Below are positions 38,247 to 46,714 of a stretch of 64,000 nt of DNA, piece after piece. Positions within the stretch are counted from its first letter, which is position 1. The number at the start of each line of letters is the position of its first letter. The notes under the pieces were generated by a model. That model made no database searches. It worked only from the letters and a program-made list of their open reading frames with translations, and was not told the DNA's origin. A program made the translations under genes and the position numbers. The DNA comes from Desulfovibrio intestinalis (lineage in GTDB: Bacteria; Desulfobacterota; Desulfovibrionia; Desulfovibrionales; Desulfovibrionaceae). The stretch spans positions 62,001-126,000 of the forward strand of contig NZ_JACHGO010000001.1 in NCBI RefSeq assembly GCF_014202345.1, in the 5' to 3' direction.

Positions 38247-38990
38247 ATGCTTCGCCGAATTACCCTCGCCATGATTGGTCTCGTTCTTATGTGCAGCCCG
38301 GCTTTGGCGGCTGAGAAAATTGTGGTTGCCAGCGACTGTACCTGGCCGCCAATGGAAATGCTTGACGCCAACAAAAAACCCGAAGGCTATTCCACGGACT
38401 ATCTGCGCGCCATTGGCAAGGCCGTTGGCCTGGATATGGATGTTCGCAATGTGGCCTGGGACGGCATTTTCAGCGGTATTGCCACAGGGCAGTACGATGT
38501 GGTGGCCTCTTCAGTCACCATTACGCCCGAGCGCCAGAAGCAGTTTGATTTTACTGACCCGTACTACGAAGTGGTGCAGGCCGTGGTGCTGCCCGAAGGG
38601 CAGAGCATCAAGGATCTTGCCGGCCTGAAGGGCAAAAAAGTGGGCGGCCAGATCGGCACCACCGGCATATTCGTGCTGCGCAAGGCTGATGTGGGCGCGG
38701 ACATCAAGGAATATGACGATGTGGGTCTGGCCATGCAGGATCTTGTGAATGGCCGTATTGACGCTGTCATCTGCGATGATCCCGTTGCCATGTACTATGC
38801 CAACAAGAAAGCCGATACCGCCGGCAAGCTGAACCTTTCGTACAAGACGGATGAAAAAGAATACTACGGTTTCACCGTACGCAAGGGCCGCAAGGATCTT
38901 CTTGAAAAGCTGAACAAGGGTATCAAGGAAGTGAAGGCTTCTGGAGAAGAAGCCAAAATTATTGAAAAATGGATGGGCAAATCCAATTAG
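38247..38990 (+). CDS. Periplasmic polar amino-acid-binding protein (copy 1)
   Basis: The 247-residue protein has a signal peptide (MLRRITLAMIGLVLMCSPALA) and the solute-binding family 3 fold: DCTWPPMEMLDANKKPEGY, ITPERQKQFDFTDPYY and GTTGIFVLRK. It starts at 38247 behind TAGGAGG; a longer frame from 38115 is not supported. It is followed by a close paralogue, a permease and an ATPase, so the genes form one transporter locus. Ligand is probably a polar amino acid, not determined. Confidence 0.9.
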   Translation: MLRRITLAMIGLVLMCSPALAAEKIVVASDCTWPPMEMLDANKKPEGYSTDYLRAIGKAVGLDMDVRNVAWDGIFSGIATGQYDVVASSVTITPERQKQFDFTDPYYEVVQAVVLPEGQSIKDLAGLKGKKVGGQIGTTGIFVLRKADVGADIKEYDDVGLAMQDLVNGRIDAVICDDPVAMYYANKKADTAGKLNLSYKTDEKEYYGFTVRKGRKDLLEKLNKGIKEVKASGEEAKIIEKWMGKSN

Positions 38991-39050
38991 CCCTCAAGGG
39001 AACGCTGCTGGCGTATGCCGGCGGCGTTTGCCGTTATGCAAGGAGGTTTC

Positions 39051-39794
39051 ATGATCCGTCGTCTTACTCTCACCCTGTTGGCCCTGGCTCTGCTTTGCGG
39101 TCAGGCTGTTGCCGCTGAAAAATATGTTGTGGCCACAGACTGCACCTGGCCCCCTATGGAACTTCTTGACGAAAACAAGCAGCCCGTGGGCTTTGACATT
39201 GATTTCATTACCGCAGTGGGCAAGGCCGCCGGTTTTGAAGTTGATGTTCGCAATATTGCATGGGACGGCATTTTCGGTGGTGTGGCTACCGGCCAGTACG
39301 ACATAGTTGCGTCTGCCACCACCATTACGCCTGAACGCCAGAAGCAGTTTGACTTCTCTGACCCTTACTATGAAGTGGCTCAGTCTGTGGTGCTGCCTGC
39401 GGGACAGAGCATCAAGAGTCTTGAAGACCTCAAGGGCAAGAAGGTCGGCGGTCAGATTGGCACTACCGGCGTTTTCGTCATTCGCAAGTCTGGCGTTCCC
39501 GTGGACCTCAAGGAATATGATGACGTAGGCCTGGCCATTCAGGATATGCTTGGCGGCCGTCTTGACGCTGTCATCTGCGACGATCCGGTTGCCATGTACT
39601 ATGCCAATAAAAAGGCCGATACAGCGGGCAAACTGAATCTTTCGTTCAAGACGGACGAAAAGGAATACTACGGTTTTACCGTTCGCAAGGGCCGCAAGGA
39701 TCTTGTTGAAAAGCTGAACAAGGGCATCAAGGAAGTGAAAGCTTCCGGCGTTGAAGCCAAGTTGCTCGACAAGTGGATGGGCGCGTCCAAGTAG
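39051..39794 (+). CDS. Periplasmic polar amino-acid-binding protein (copy 2)
   Basis: This tandem paralogue (247 residues) resembles copy 1 closely, with a signal peptide and the same fold. The C-terminal half is nearly identical, from GGQIGTTG onwards, while the N-terminal lobe differs (for example DENKQPVGFDIDF). The start follows AAGGAGG. Two binding proteins for one permease suggest different ligand specificities sharing one channel. Confidence 0.9.
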   Translation: MIRRLTLTLLALALLCGQAVAAEKYVVATDCTWPPMELLDENKQPVGFDIDFITAVGKAAGFEVDVRNIAWDGIFGGVATGQYDIVASATTITPERQKQFDFSDPYYEVAQSVVLPAGQSIKSLEDLKGKKVGGQIGTTGVFVIRKSGVPVDLKEYDDVGLAIQDMLGGRLDAVICDDPVAMYYANKKADTAGKLNLSFKTDEKEYYGFTVRKGRKDLVEKLNKGIKEVKASGVEAKLLDKWMGASK

Positions 39795-39872
39795 ACCCGC
39801 TTTCCTGCATGACTTTATGGGCGTCCGGGCTCTTGCCCGGACGCCGCAGCCGTACTGATCTGAAGGATTGAG

Positions 39873-40673
39873 ATGCACGATAAAAAAGACGGAAGCAAGG
39901 GCAATATCATTATGGTCACGGATGGAGCCTCCATCCCTGATCCTCGTGAATGGCGCCTGATAAACGCCTGGTCTATTGCTCTGGTCGGGGCAATTTCTGC
40001 CTTGTTTGCACTATGCCTCTTCTGGCCCGACCCTTATTTACGTATTTTGCTCTATTTGCCTGATGGCGTTTTAGTTACTTTCAAGATTACTGTTCTTTCC
40101 ATATGCTGTGCTGTACCCCTGGGGCTGCTTACTGGTCTCGGGCGCATTTCAAACAACCGCATTATCAATCTCATTGCCTCCACCTATGTGGAAGTGATTC
40201 GCGGTATTCCCCTGCTGGTGCAGATTTTTTATATCTACTATGCCCTTTCACGTTTTGTGCAGGTGGGCGGCGTCACTTCCGCTGTTGTTGCCATCAGTTT
40301 TTGTTATGGCGCGTATATGGGCGAAGTTTTTCGCGCAGGCATCACCGCCATCAACAAGGGACAAAGTGAAGCCGCACGCTCGTTGGGCTTCAATGGCTTT
40401 CAGACCATGCGCTACGTTGTTCTTCCCCAGGCCATGCGGACCATTTTGCCGCCTGTGGGCAATGAGTGCATTGCCATGCTAAAAGACACGTCGCTTGTGT
40501 CCATCATGGCTGTGCCTGATATCATGCAGCGGGCCAGAAGCTTTGTGGGTACCACCTACCTGTATTTTGAAACTTATACCGTGGTGGCTTTGATGTATCT
40601 TGTCATCACGCTTATGCTTTCCAAAACCGTGAGCATTATGGAATCCAGGCTGAATTATTATGACGGAAAGTAG
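39873..40673 (+). CDS. Polar amino-acid ABC transporter permease
   Basis: The 266-residue protein has five or so membrane helices and the EAA loop [24 protein letters not shown], which docks the ATPase. It belongs to the HisM/GlnP family. Its last 14 bases overlap the ATPase gene, consistent with coupling. An in-frame ATG at 39912 is an alternative start. Confidence 0.92.
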   Translation: MHDKKDGSKGNIIMVTDGASIPDPREWRLINAWSIALVGAISALFALCLFWPDPYLRILLYLPDGVLVTFKITVLSICCAVPLGLLTGLGRISNNRIINLIASTYVEVIRGIPLLVQIFYIYYALSRFVQVGGVTSAVVAISFCYGAYMGEVFRAGITAINKGQSEAARSLGFNGFQTMRYVVLPQAMRTILPPVGNECIAMLKDTSLVSIMAVPDIMQRARSFVGTTYLYFETYTVVALMYLVITLMLSKTVSIMESRLNYYDGK

Positions 40674-41409
40674 CACCACCGCCCCAATTATTACCATAAG
40701 CAATGTCTGGAAGTATTTTGGTTCGCTGCCTGCCTTGCAGGATGTGAGTCTGGATATCGCTCCCGGCGAGCGCGTGGTTATCATCGGCCCCTCGGGATCT
40801 GGCAAATCGACCCTGCTGCGTTCAATCAACCGGCTGGAAGAGATTGATCAGGGCAGTATCATAGTCAAGGGCGAGAACATCATGAGCCCGGATAATGATA
40901 TCAACCTGATTCGCCAGAATCTGGGCATGGTCTTTCAGCAGTTCAACCTGTTTCCGCACAAGACTGTGCTGGAAAATCTGACAATGGCGCCTATCACGTT
41001 GCGTAAACTCACGCGCGAAGAAGCTGAGTCCCGCGCATTGGGGCTGCTCAAAAAAGTGGGCATCAGCGAAAAGGCCAATGTCTATCCCGCCATGTTGTCA
41101 GGCGGCCAGCAGCAACGTGTGGCCATTGCCCGTGCTCTCGCCATGCAGCCCGCCATCATGCTATTTGACGAGCCGACGTCAGCCCTTGACCCCGAAATGG
41201 TGGGCGAAGTGCTGGACGTTATGGTCAAACTGGCTGAAGAAGGCATGACTATGGTGTGCGTCACCCACGAAATGGGCTTTGCCCGAACCGTGGCCGACAG
41301 GCTTATTTTTATGGATCAGGGACAGATTGTGGAGCAGGGCAGGCCAGAAACCCTGTTCACGACTCCCCGCCATCCCCGTCTGCGCCAGTTCCTTAATCAG
41401 ATATTGTAA
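40660..41409 (+). CDS. Polar amino-acid ABC transporter ATP-binding protein
   Basis: The 249-residue ATPase shows Walker [10 protein letters not shown] near 45-53, a Q-loop, the signature LSGGQQQR, Walker [17 protein letters not shown], and the switch His in CVTHEMGF. It is of the GlnQ/HisP type. The start overlaps the permease gene. A weak hairpin follows at 41431. Confidence 0.94.
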   Translation: MTESSTTAPIITISNVWKYFGSLPALQDVSLDIAPGERVVIIGPSGSGKSTLLRSINRLEEIDQGSIIVKGENIMSPDNDINLIRQNLGMVFQQFNLFPHKTVLENLTMAPITLRKLTREEAESRALGLLKKVGISEKANVYPAMLSGGQQQRVAIARALAMQPAIMLFDEPTSALDPEMVGEVLDVMVKLAEEGMTMVCVTHEMGFARTVADRLIFMDQGQIVEQGRPETLFTTPRHPRLRQFLNQIL

Positions 41410-41430
41410 CTGCCGTAAGATTTTCTTTTA

Positions 41431-41474
41431 GTGGGGAAAGAAGGTTCTTGCAGGCAAGGGCGTTCTTTCCCCAC
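41431..41474 (+). terminator. Hairpin after the transporter operon
   Basis: GTGGGGAAAGAA and TTCTTTCCCCAC are a perfect 12-base-pair stem around a 20-base loop. No T-run follows, so strength is uncertain. Confidence 0.5.
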
Positions 41475-41485
41475 CCTTGTCTCAA

Positions 41486-41518
41486 GAGGATTTAAGCTTT
41501 TTTAAAATGTAAATCCTC
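41486..41518. repeat. GAGCA-type hairpin repeat (copy 3)
   Basis: GAGGATTTA and TAAATCCTC form a 9-base-pair stem around a 15-base A/T-rich loop. It matches the GAGCATTTTA...TAAAATGCTC form in reverse orientation and lies upstream of a MITE-like repeat that is also reversed. Confidence 0.5.
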
Positions 41519-41572
41519 TAGTAATCACTTCTATATTGGTGCCAAACGCCCCCCACGCCTGCGTGTGAGCGC

Positions 41573-41725
41573 TAGGGGCTGTTTCTAAATAAATAATTTG
41601 CGCCAGGGGCAAGGAAAAAGGCCTTTGTTACGGAAGAAGTGTACTCTTTCGGTACATGACTGGAGTAAAAAACGGCCTTTTGACGCAGCCAGTTGGACAA
41701 AAAAATTATTTAGAGACAGCCCCTA
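41573..41725. repeat. MITE-like palindromic repeat, copy 1 (reverse orientation)
   Basis: About 153 bp flanked by TAGGGGCTGT...ACAGCCCCTA inverted ends. Inside, AAAAAGGCCTTTGTTAC and GTAAAAAACGGCCTTTT form a second inverted repeat around GTGTACTCTTTCGGTACATGAC. Orientation is opposite to the other copies. It sits between the ABC transporter operon and mnmA. Confidence 0.8.
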
Positions 41726-41758
41726 AGGAAAATCGCGGGTTGCATTGAGGACTGCACT

Positions 41759-42949
41759 ATGACCATGAGCAAAACAACTTCTCCTTGTACAGTGGCAGTT
41801 GCCGTCAGCGGAGGGGTGGACAGTCTTTGCGCTCTTGTAATGCTGCAGCAGGCCGGGCACAACGTGCTGGCCCTGCACGGCCTTTTTTTACCAGAGGCAG
41901 AACTTGCGCCACCCCCCGGCCTTGAAGAGGCGTGCGCATCTCTTGGCATACCCTTGCATGTAGCAGACCTGCGGCCAGTTTTTCAGCGAGAAGTGCTGGC
42001 CCCGTTTGCAGCGGCCTACGCAGAGGGGCGCACTCCCAATCCCTGTGCCCTGTGCAACCGGGCCGTTAAATTTGGCGCGTTGCTTGACGCCGCGCAAGAG
42101 CTCGGCGCGCATAAACTTGCCACCGGGCATTACGCACGGCTTGTGAGCGCGCCGGAAGAAGAGGGTGCTAGGCACGAAAACGCAGCAGTGCAGACGCATG
42201 GCGCAAACACGTTCCACTTGCCGTTGCTGGCCGCGGCCCATGACACGGCCAAGGATCAGAGCTATTTTTTGAGTCTCGTGCCACGGGCGCGATTGGCGCA
42301 AGCCTGGTTTCCCCTGGCAGGCCAGGACAAAGCCCGCACTCGTGAAATTGTGGCGCAGGCTGGCCTGAATGTGCCCTTGCCACATGAGAGTCAGGACATC
42401 TGCTTTGCTCCGGCTTCAGGCGCTTCTTCTGCCCAAGATGGAGCTGGCTCCTCTGCGGAAGCGTATAGGCCATTCCTTGAACGCCATTGGCAGGCAGCGG
42501 CCATTGTTCCTCCTGGCCCTGGACCCGTTTTTTTACGCAGTGCGGATGGCGCACAGCGAGAAATCTCCCGTCACAAAGGGCTTTGGCGCTATACTGAAGG
42601 TCAGCGCAAGGGCTTGGGCATTGCGCACAGCGAGCCTCTGTATGTACTTGCCAAGGACGGCTCGGGCAATGCTCTTGTCGTGGGGCCGCGCGCGTTGTTG
42701 GGCGTCAGCCGTTGCGTTACGTCTTTGGCCAATGTTTCCCTGGCGCCGCAATACTGGCCTGAAGAAACGCTGGTGCGCCTGCGTCATCGCCAGAAGCCCG
42801 CACCCGCCAAAGTGACCCTGAATGCAGATGGCCTTCTTGAAATTGAATTCGCGATCCCGCAATTTCCATCTGCTCCTGGCCAAGTCGCCGCTGTCTATGA
42901 CGCTTCAGGCCGCGTTCTGGCCGCTGGCATTGTGGATTTTATGGAATAG
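41759..42949 (+). CDS. mnmA: tRNA-specific 2-thiouridylase MnmA
   Basis: MnmA adds sulfur to U34 of tRNAs for Lys, Glu and Gln. The PP-loop SGGVDS lies at 17-22, the catalytic Cys99 in ALCNRAVKFG, and the partner Cys214 in ESQDICFAP; KDQSYFLSLV is also present. The first in-frame ATG (41759) has GAGG upstream; 41765 is possible. The gene follows directly after a MITE-like repeat, and its TAG stop (42947) belongs to a GAGCA hairpin. Length is 396 residues; a Ser/Gly/Ala insert lies near 219-230. Confidence 0.94.
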   Translation: MTMSKTTSPCTVAVAVSGGVDSLCALVMLQQAGHNVLALHGLFLPEAELAPPPGLEEACASLGIPLHVADLRPVFQREVLAPFAAAYAEGRTPNPCALCNRAVKFGALLDAAQELGAHKLATGHYARLVSAPEEEGARHENAAVQTHGANTFHLPLLAAAHDTAKDQSYFLSLVPRARLAQAWFPLAGQDKARTREIVAQAGLNVPLPHESQDICFAPASGASSAQDGAGSSAEAYRPFLERHWQAAAIVPPGPGPVFLRSADGAQREISRHKGLWRYTEGQRKGLGIAHSEPLYVLAKDGSGNALVVGPRALLGVSRCVTSLANVSLAPQYWPEETLVRLRHRQKPAPAKVTLNADGLLEIEFAIPQFPSAPGQVAAVYDASGRVLAAGIVDFME

Positions 42950-42982
42950 AGCATTTAACCGCTGAAAAAATTTACATGCTTT
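42947..42982. repeat. GAGCA hairpin repeat (copy 4)
   Basis: TAGAGCATTTAA begins at the mnmA stop codon and pairs imperfectly with TTTACATGCTTT. It is the same layout as at queF and 46386. Confidence 0.5.
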
Positions 42983-43104
42983 CGCGCTGCGCCACAGCAT
43001 AGTCCGCGTGTATGGCCGCACATATTCGCGGCTTTTGTGGGGCAGCAAAATAGGCTGGCAATCCACCGCCGATCCTGCCGGGGAGCGTTTTTTTGCAGAA
43101 TGAC

Positions 43105-43133
43105 AACTGTGAAACGAGAAGCATTTCAGGACT
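43105..43133. repeat. 12-5-12 hairpin repeat (copy 3, degenerate)
   Basis: AACTGTGAAACG, AGAAG and CATTTCAGGACT show the same 12-5-12 layout after GCAGAATGAC, but with several mismatches. It lies within the 320-base gap between mnmA and the next (convergent) gene, which otherwise has no gene. Confidence 0.4.
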
Positions 43134-43207
43134 AGCTTTTATCTGAACAAAAGCGCTCTGCCTTCAAATCGCCAGCTTGATGCTGTTGACTGGCGTTATG
43201 TAAAAGA

Positions 43208-43243
43208 AAAGCCCCGTACAGACCAATGTTTGTACGGGGCTTT
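43208..43243 (-). terminator. Terminator of the DUF3298-like gene
   Basis: AAAGCCCCGTACA and TGTACGGGGCTTT pair perfectly around a 10-base loop. On the minus strand TTTT follows. It lies just past the end of the next gene on that strand. Confidence 0.85.
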
Positions 43244-43269
43244 AGCAATAATGAGATGAGGATGCCGGA

Positions 43270-44217
43270 TTAACGGCCCCAGAGGCGCAACAGCGGATTG
43301 GCTGGCAGCAGCTGGTCCAGAGGCATATCTACTTTTTGTGCTCCAGCCGCCCACGGCGCAACCTGATAGGGTTGAAAGTTGATGCGCACGCCCTGTGGCG
43401 TCAGGGTCAGGCTGGCAAAGTTCTCCGGCACAGGCGTAAGCCCGGTTCGCAACATCTGCTCTTGCCTCATGCCGCCCAGGCGGCGCGAAAGCTCTTTGTA
43501 TGACCATGTGGACATGAGGTTCAGGGCCATATCCGGATCTTCAAAAAGGTCCACCAGCCCGAGCCGTTGCCCGGTAAGCAGGCTGTAGTTCAAGGTCATG
43601 ACGTCAAGGTTGCCGTGAGCTCCGCCTGTGTACGTCCATACTTCAAACGTGACGCTAAGTCCTGCGGGCGAGGGCGCCGTAACGCTGTATGAACCCCACA
43701 GCTCAAAGGGGGGCCGATCTCCGTCAAGGCTGGAGCCAGCCGCGAAGCTTCCATTACTACAGCTTTGTTCAAAAGCCGTGGCAATGCCCGTGACCCATTG
43801 ACGTATATCGCTGTCAATTTCTTTGCTGCCCACAGAAGGGTAGCTGATGCTGATGACCGGATTGCCGCCTTCATCCCTGACATACTGGTGTTCTATGATG
43901 CCGGGTTTGCGTGAGCCGGAAATAATGGCGGCGGCGCTGTCCCGGGCAGACTGGTCGGCAGGAGTGGTCTGTTCTTGCTTTCCTGCATTTTCATGAGATG
44001 ACGTGTCTGGTTTTGCCGCGCCTTCCGGCTTGGCATGCTCCACAGGTTCCGCGGGCGCGTGTTCGTGGCTTGTGCCAGTTTCCGTCAGGTCAGCGGTGGC
44101 TGTAAATTCCTGCGAAAGGGCGGGAGAAAGTGTCTGCTGGTCCGGCATGCGTGCTGCTTCTGCCGCCCGTTCACCGAGCAGCAGCGCCAGCAACAGAAAG
44201 GACAAAAGGCGCGGCAT
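43270..44217 (-). CDS. Secreted DUF3298/RsiV-like protein
   Basis: The protein of about 315 residues starts at ATG 44217 with a signal peptide MPRLLSFLLLALLLG...AAEA, then a Pro/Glu/Ala linker to about residue 110. The C-terminal domain has SISYPSV, FEVWTYTGGAHGN and LTGQRLGLVDLF, which match the DUF3298 domain (as in RsiV and PdaC relatives). ATG 44469 with GAGG ahead offers a longer start; I favour 44217 because of the signal peptide. Function unknown; DUF3298 proteins often bind polysaccharide or lysozyme. Confidence 0.7.
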   Translation of the reverse strand: MPRLLSFLLLALLLGERAAEAARMPDQQTLSPALSQEFTATADLTETGTSHEHAPAEPVEHAKPEGAAKPDTSSHENAGKQEQTTPADQSARDSAAAIISGSRKPGIIEHQYVRDEGGNPVISISYPSVGSKEIDSDIRQWVTGIATAFEQSCSNGSFAAGSSLDGDRPPFELWGSYSVTAPSPAGLSVTFEVWTYTGGAHGNLDVMTLNYSLLTGQRLGLVDLFEDPDMALNLMSTWSYKELSRRLGGMRQEQMLRTGLTPVPENFASLTLTPQGVRINFQPYQVAPWAAGAQKVDMPLDQLLPANPLLRLWGR

Positions 44218-44525
44218 GGATATGATACCTTGATAACCAGTAAGGGGTGAAGGCGAAGCATCTTGCCAGAGGTACTGTTCCTTACATGCCCCCTTGGACT
44301 CAGGGGCGGAGTTGCCACACATACGCCCTGACGGCGTGGTGGCCTTGTTCAGACTGCGGGTCAGACGGCGCGGCGTTCCTGATTCACGGAGCGTACGGAT
44401 AAATGCAGAAAGCGAAAGCAACAGGGCAGAAAAGTGAAAAATTCGCAAAGCCTGAATAGGAAGCTGCATGTTTTTTCCTCTTTTAAGCCCTGTTTGCCGT
44501 TGCTTTACAGTATACACACTTTTTT

Positions 44526-44565
44526 TAGAGCAGATGAACTTTGGCAATATATATTTTCAAAGTTC
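44526..44565. repeat. GAGCA hairpin repeat (copy 5, partial)
   Basis: TAGAGCAGATGAACTTTGG is followed at 44558 by TTTCAAAGTTC; GAACTTTG and CAAAGTTC pair over a 13-base loop. The far end of the usual element is not found. The interval 44218-44670 otherwise holds only the possible longer N-terminus of the gene before it. Confidence 0.35.
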
Positions 44566-44670
44566 AAAACATGATGGCTGCGTCGTTTAACAGCGCAAAT
44601 AAACAGCGCTTACGTCTCCACGGCGGGCGTCTGCTCGCCAGCCGTTTGAGCACTTCAACTTTGAAACGCT

Positions 44671-45891
44671 TTAAACTTTGAATCCCTTGCGAAGCTCCCA
44701 GGCTTGCCGCCAGTTCTTGATAAGCAGCACAACCGCCAGTACCAGATATACCTTGGCATAGAACAAATGCAGACGCAGGGGATCGTGGGGCAGGCCCAGC
44801 ATGGTTTCCAGCTGCACGTCATACAAGGGAGAAAGCAACTGCAAGCTGAAGAGCAGAAGCAGCCATATAGCCTCACGCACATGCAGGCGCAAGTCCAGCA
44901 GCAAAGCTACGGCAAAAAGAGACTGCCCGGCTGTGAGTAATATTTCCTGAAACTGGTGTGTGTCAAGGTTTATGGGAGGCGTAAGCCCACCGGAAGACAC
45001 CGCGTAAACCCCAGGTATCATGCCAACCAGCAGTGTCCATTGATTAAGTTTGGAAGAAAGTAAACATCCAAGAGCCAATCCGGCATTGCCCCGTGAAGCG
45101 AACATGAGGGCCACGATGAACTCAGGAGCTTCCGAGGCCAGGGGGGCGATCCACTGTACCAGTAAAAACTCGTTGATATTCAGCATCTTGCCGCTGGCAA
45201 CCAGGCCTTCGCTGAAAGATTCGGCATTGCCCAATATTACCAGGGCAGAAAAAACAAAAATAGCGCCTACGCTGCGCAGGCGAATTTTTTTGGCCAGCTT
45301 GGCAAGAGTGGCGGCTGGCCCTTCAAGTTCTTCCTCTTCAACGGGGCGGCGCATGATGATGAGTATGTACCAGACGTAAATGCCCAAAAGCACCAGACCG
45401 TCTACCCATGTGAGGGAACCTTTGAGGGGAATGAACAGCGCGTAGATTGTTGCAATTGCCAGAAACAGCACGTCCGTCCGTTTGTCGCTGTTCAGGGTGA
45501 CGGCGGAGTGGAAGCGTCCGGCGAAGATAAGCACAATTGCCGACCAGCCCACGCCGATAAGGAGCCTGTTGGCTCCGGTCATGTTGGCGATGGCATAGTG
45601 TGAATAGGGGCTGTCTGGCTGCTGGCCGGCCATCCAGGTAAAGTACATATCCACTGCGTATTCGGGCAGCACAGCAATAAAGGCGACCACTGCCACAGCT
45701 ACCGCTTGTGGCATGTCCATCTGCGCCACTTCACAGGCCCAGGTGAGCAGAAACGACGCTCCCAGGATGGCCATCCCGGCAAGTGCCGTTACAAGCAGAG
45801 GAGAGATGTCAGATGGAGCAAGGTGAAGCGCCAGACCGGGAATGGTCATAAGCACAGCCAGAATATAAGGCCGCAAGGCACGAATGGTCAT
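44671..45891 (-). CDS. Sodium/calcium-exchanger family cation antiporter
   Basis: The 406-residue protein has about 10-11 membrane helices and the two inverted alpha-repeats of the Ca2+/cation antiporter superfamily: VLPEYAVDMYF with ANMTGANRLLIGVG, and SEAPEFIVALMFASRGNAGLALG with SSKLNQWTLLVG. A hydrophilic loop (about 182-205) divides the halves. The mRNA leader carries a yybP-ykoY riboswitch, which responds to Mn2+ in the family, so manganese export is a good guess, though the protein family is named for calcium. Residues that would tell Mn from Ca were not identified. Confidence 0.85.
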   Translation of the reverse strand: MTIRALRPYILAVLMTIPGLALHLAPSDISPLLVTALAGMAILGASFLLTWACEVAQMDMPQAVAVAVVAFIAVLPEYAVDMYFTWMAGQQPDSPYSHYAIANMTGANRLLIGVGWSAIVLIFAGRFHSAVTLNSDKRTDVLFLAIATIYALFIPLKGSLTWVDGLVLLGIYVWYILIIMRRPVEEEELEGPAATLAKLAKKIRLRSVGAIFVFSALVILGNAESFSEGLVASGKMLNINEFLLVQWIAPLASEAPEFIVALMFASRGNAGLALGCLLSSKLNQWTLLVGMIPGVYAVSSGGLTPPINLDTHQFQEILLTAGQSLFAVALLLDLRLHVREAIWLLLLFSLQLLSPLYDVQLETMLGLPHDPLRLHLFYAKVYLVLAVVLLIKNWRQAWELRKGFKV

Positions 45892-45904
45892 GTTGTCTCC
45901 TTAA

Positions 45905-46040
45905 AAATAAAAAAAGACCTTGGCGTTGACGCCAAGGTCTCACTAATCGGCGGAACCGACGACGGCACCAGGCCTAAGCCATGCTGTTGATGCCGCCCGG
46001 GTTTCAAGAACCCAGTTACTCCCCTTGTGCCGTCAAGGTA
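45905..46040 (-). promoter_or_regulatory. yybP-ykoY (Mn2+) riboswitch with terminator
   Basis: Reading the minus strand, the aptamer is closed by GACGGCAC (46034-46027) pairing with GTGCCGTC (45968-45961). Inside are the conserved GGGGAGTAAC (near 46024) and TCAACAGCATGG (near 45990). After it comes AGACCTTGGCG-TCAA-CGCCAAGGTCT (45940-45915) with an eight-base T-run, a strong terminator ahead of the antiporter start at 45891. This layout predicts transcription control, with metal binding favouring antitermination. Confidence 0.88.
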
Positions 46041-46233
46041 TAGTCCACCGCAGGGGATGTCAACCGTATGGGCTATGCGAACAGGAATAATAGCTGGTAG
46101 TCATTGAGGCAGAATAATTTGTTCTCGGGCCGGGGCGGCACGGCATGAAATTCTTTGTTATATCAGGAAGAACAAGCCAGTTTCACGAGGGGCGTTTTTA
46201 GGCTACGCGACAGAATAAAGGGTGATGTGCGCC
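46041..46233. other. Upstream region of the riboswitch
   Basis: The 193 bases before the riboswitch must contain its promoter (minus strand) but I see no confident pair. There is no coding frame of note. Confidence 0.3.
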
Positions 46234-46387
46234 TAGGGGCTGTCTCTAAATAATCCTTTTGTCCAACTGGCTGTGTCAGAAGGCCTTTTTTTACTCCGGT
46301 CATGTACCGTAAGAGTGCATTTCTTTCATAAAAAAGGCCTTTTTTCTTGCCCTTGGCGCAAAGTCATTTATTGGGGAACAGCCCCTA
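46234..46387. repeat. MITE-like palindromic repeat, copy 2
   Basis: TAGGGGCTGTCTCTAAATAA at the left and CAGCCCCTA at the right form inverted ends over 154 bp. The interior reads TTTTGTCCAACTGGCTG, then AAGGCCTTTTTTTAC / GTCATGTACCGTAAGAGTGC / AAAAAAGGCCTTTT, as in the other copies. A GAGCA hairpin follows directly. Confidence 0.8.
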
Positions 46388-46422
46388 GAGCATTTTAACT
46401 TTGGAGAAATTTAAATGTTCTA
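46386..46422. repeat. GAGCA hairpin repeat (copy 6)
   Basis: TAGAGCATTTTAACTTTGG pairs with ATTTAAATGTTCTA. It abuts and shares TA(G) with the right end of the MITE-like repeat. Confidence 0.55.
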
Positions 46423-46495
46423 ACGCTGCATTCTTGTGCAGCGCGACGCAATACGGCGTGGATTTCGCAGAAAATCGTATTTTTTGCAGAATGAC

Positions 46496-46524
46496 AACTT
46501 TGAAATGCCGTACATTTCAAAGTT
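46496..46524. repeat. 12-5-12 hairpin repeat (copy 4)
   Basis: AACTTTGAAATG and CATTTCAAAGTT are perfect complements around CCGTA, preceded by GCAGAATGAC. Compared with copy 1 both arms carry the matching change, which supports conserved pairing. Confidence 0.7.
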
Positions 46525-46714
46525 AGTCTGCTCCAGAGATAACTGGAAAAGCGCTTGTGGCGGCACTACGCGGGAAGCATTTGTGCGTGCGGTATTCGAG
46601 CTTGAAGGGCTATGTTGCGCCTGGCTGCACAGGTGGCTCTTGCCAGCGTTCGGGCCTGTGGATAGTATATACTGAATTTTTCGCACTGCAGATGAGCCTA
46701 CCAGGAGAATCTTT

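Noticed and set aside
41573-41725. CRISPR repeat
   Set aside because: The repeats are far apart, palindromic over their full length and without regular spacers.
44003-44250. Small plus-strand frames opposite the DUF3298-like gene
   Set aside because: They overlap the real gene in antisense and lack ribosome sites.
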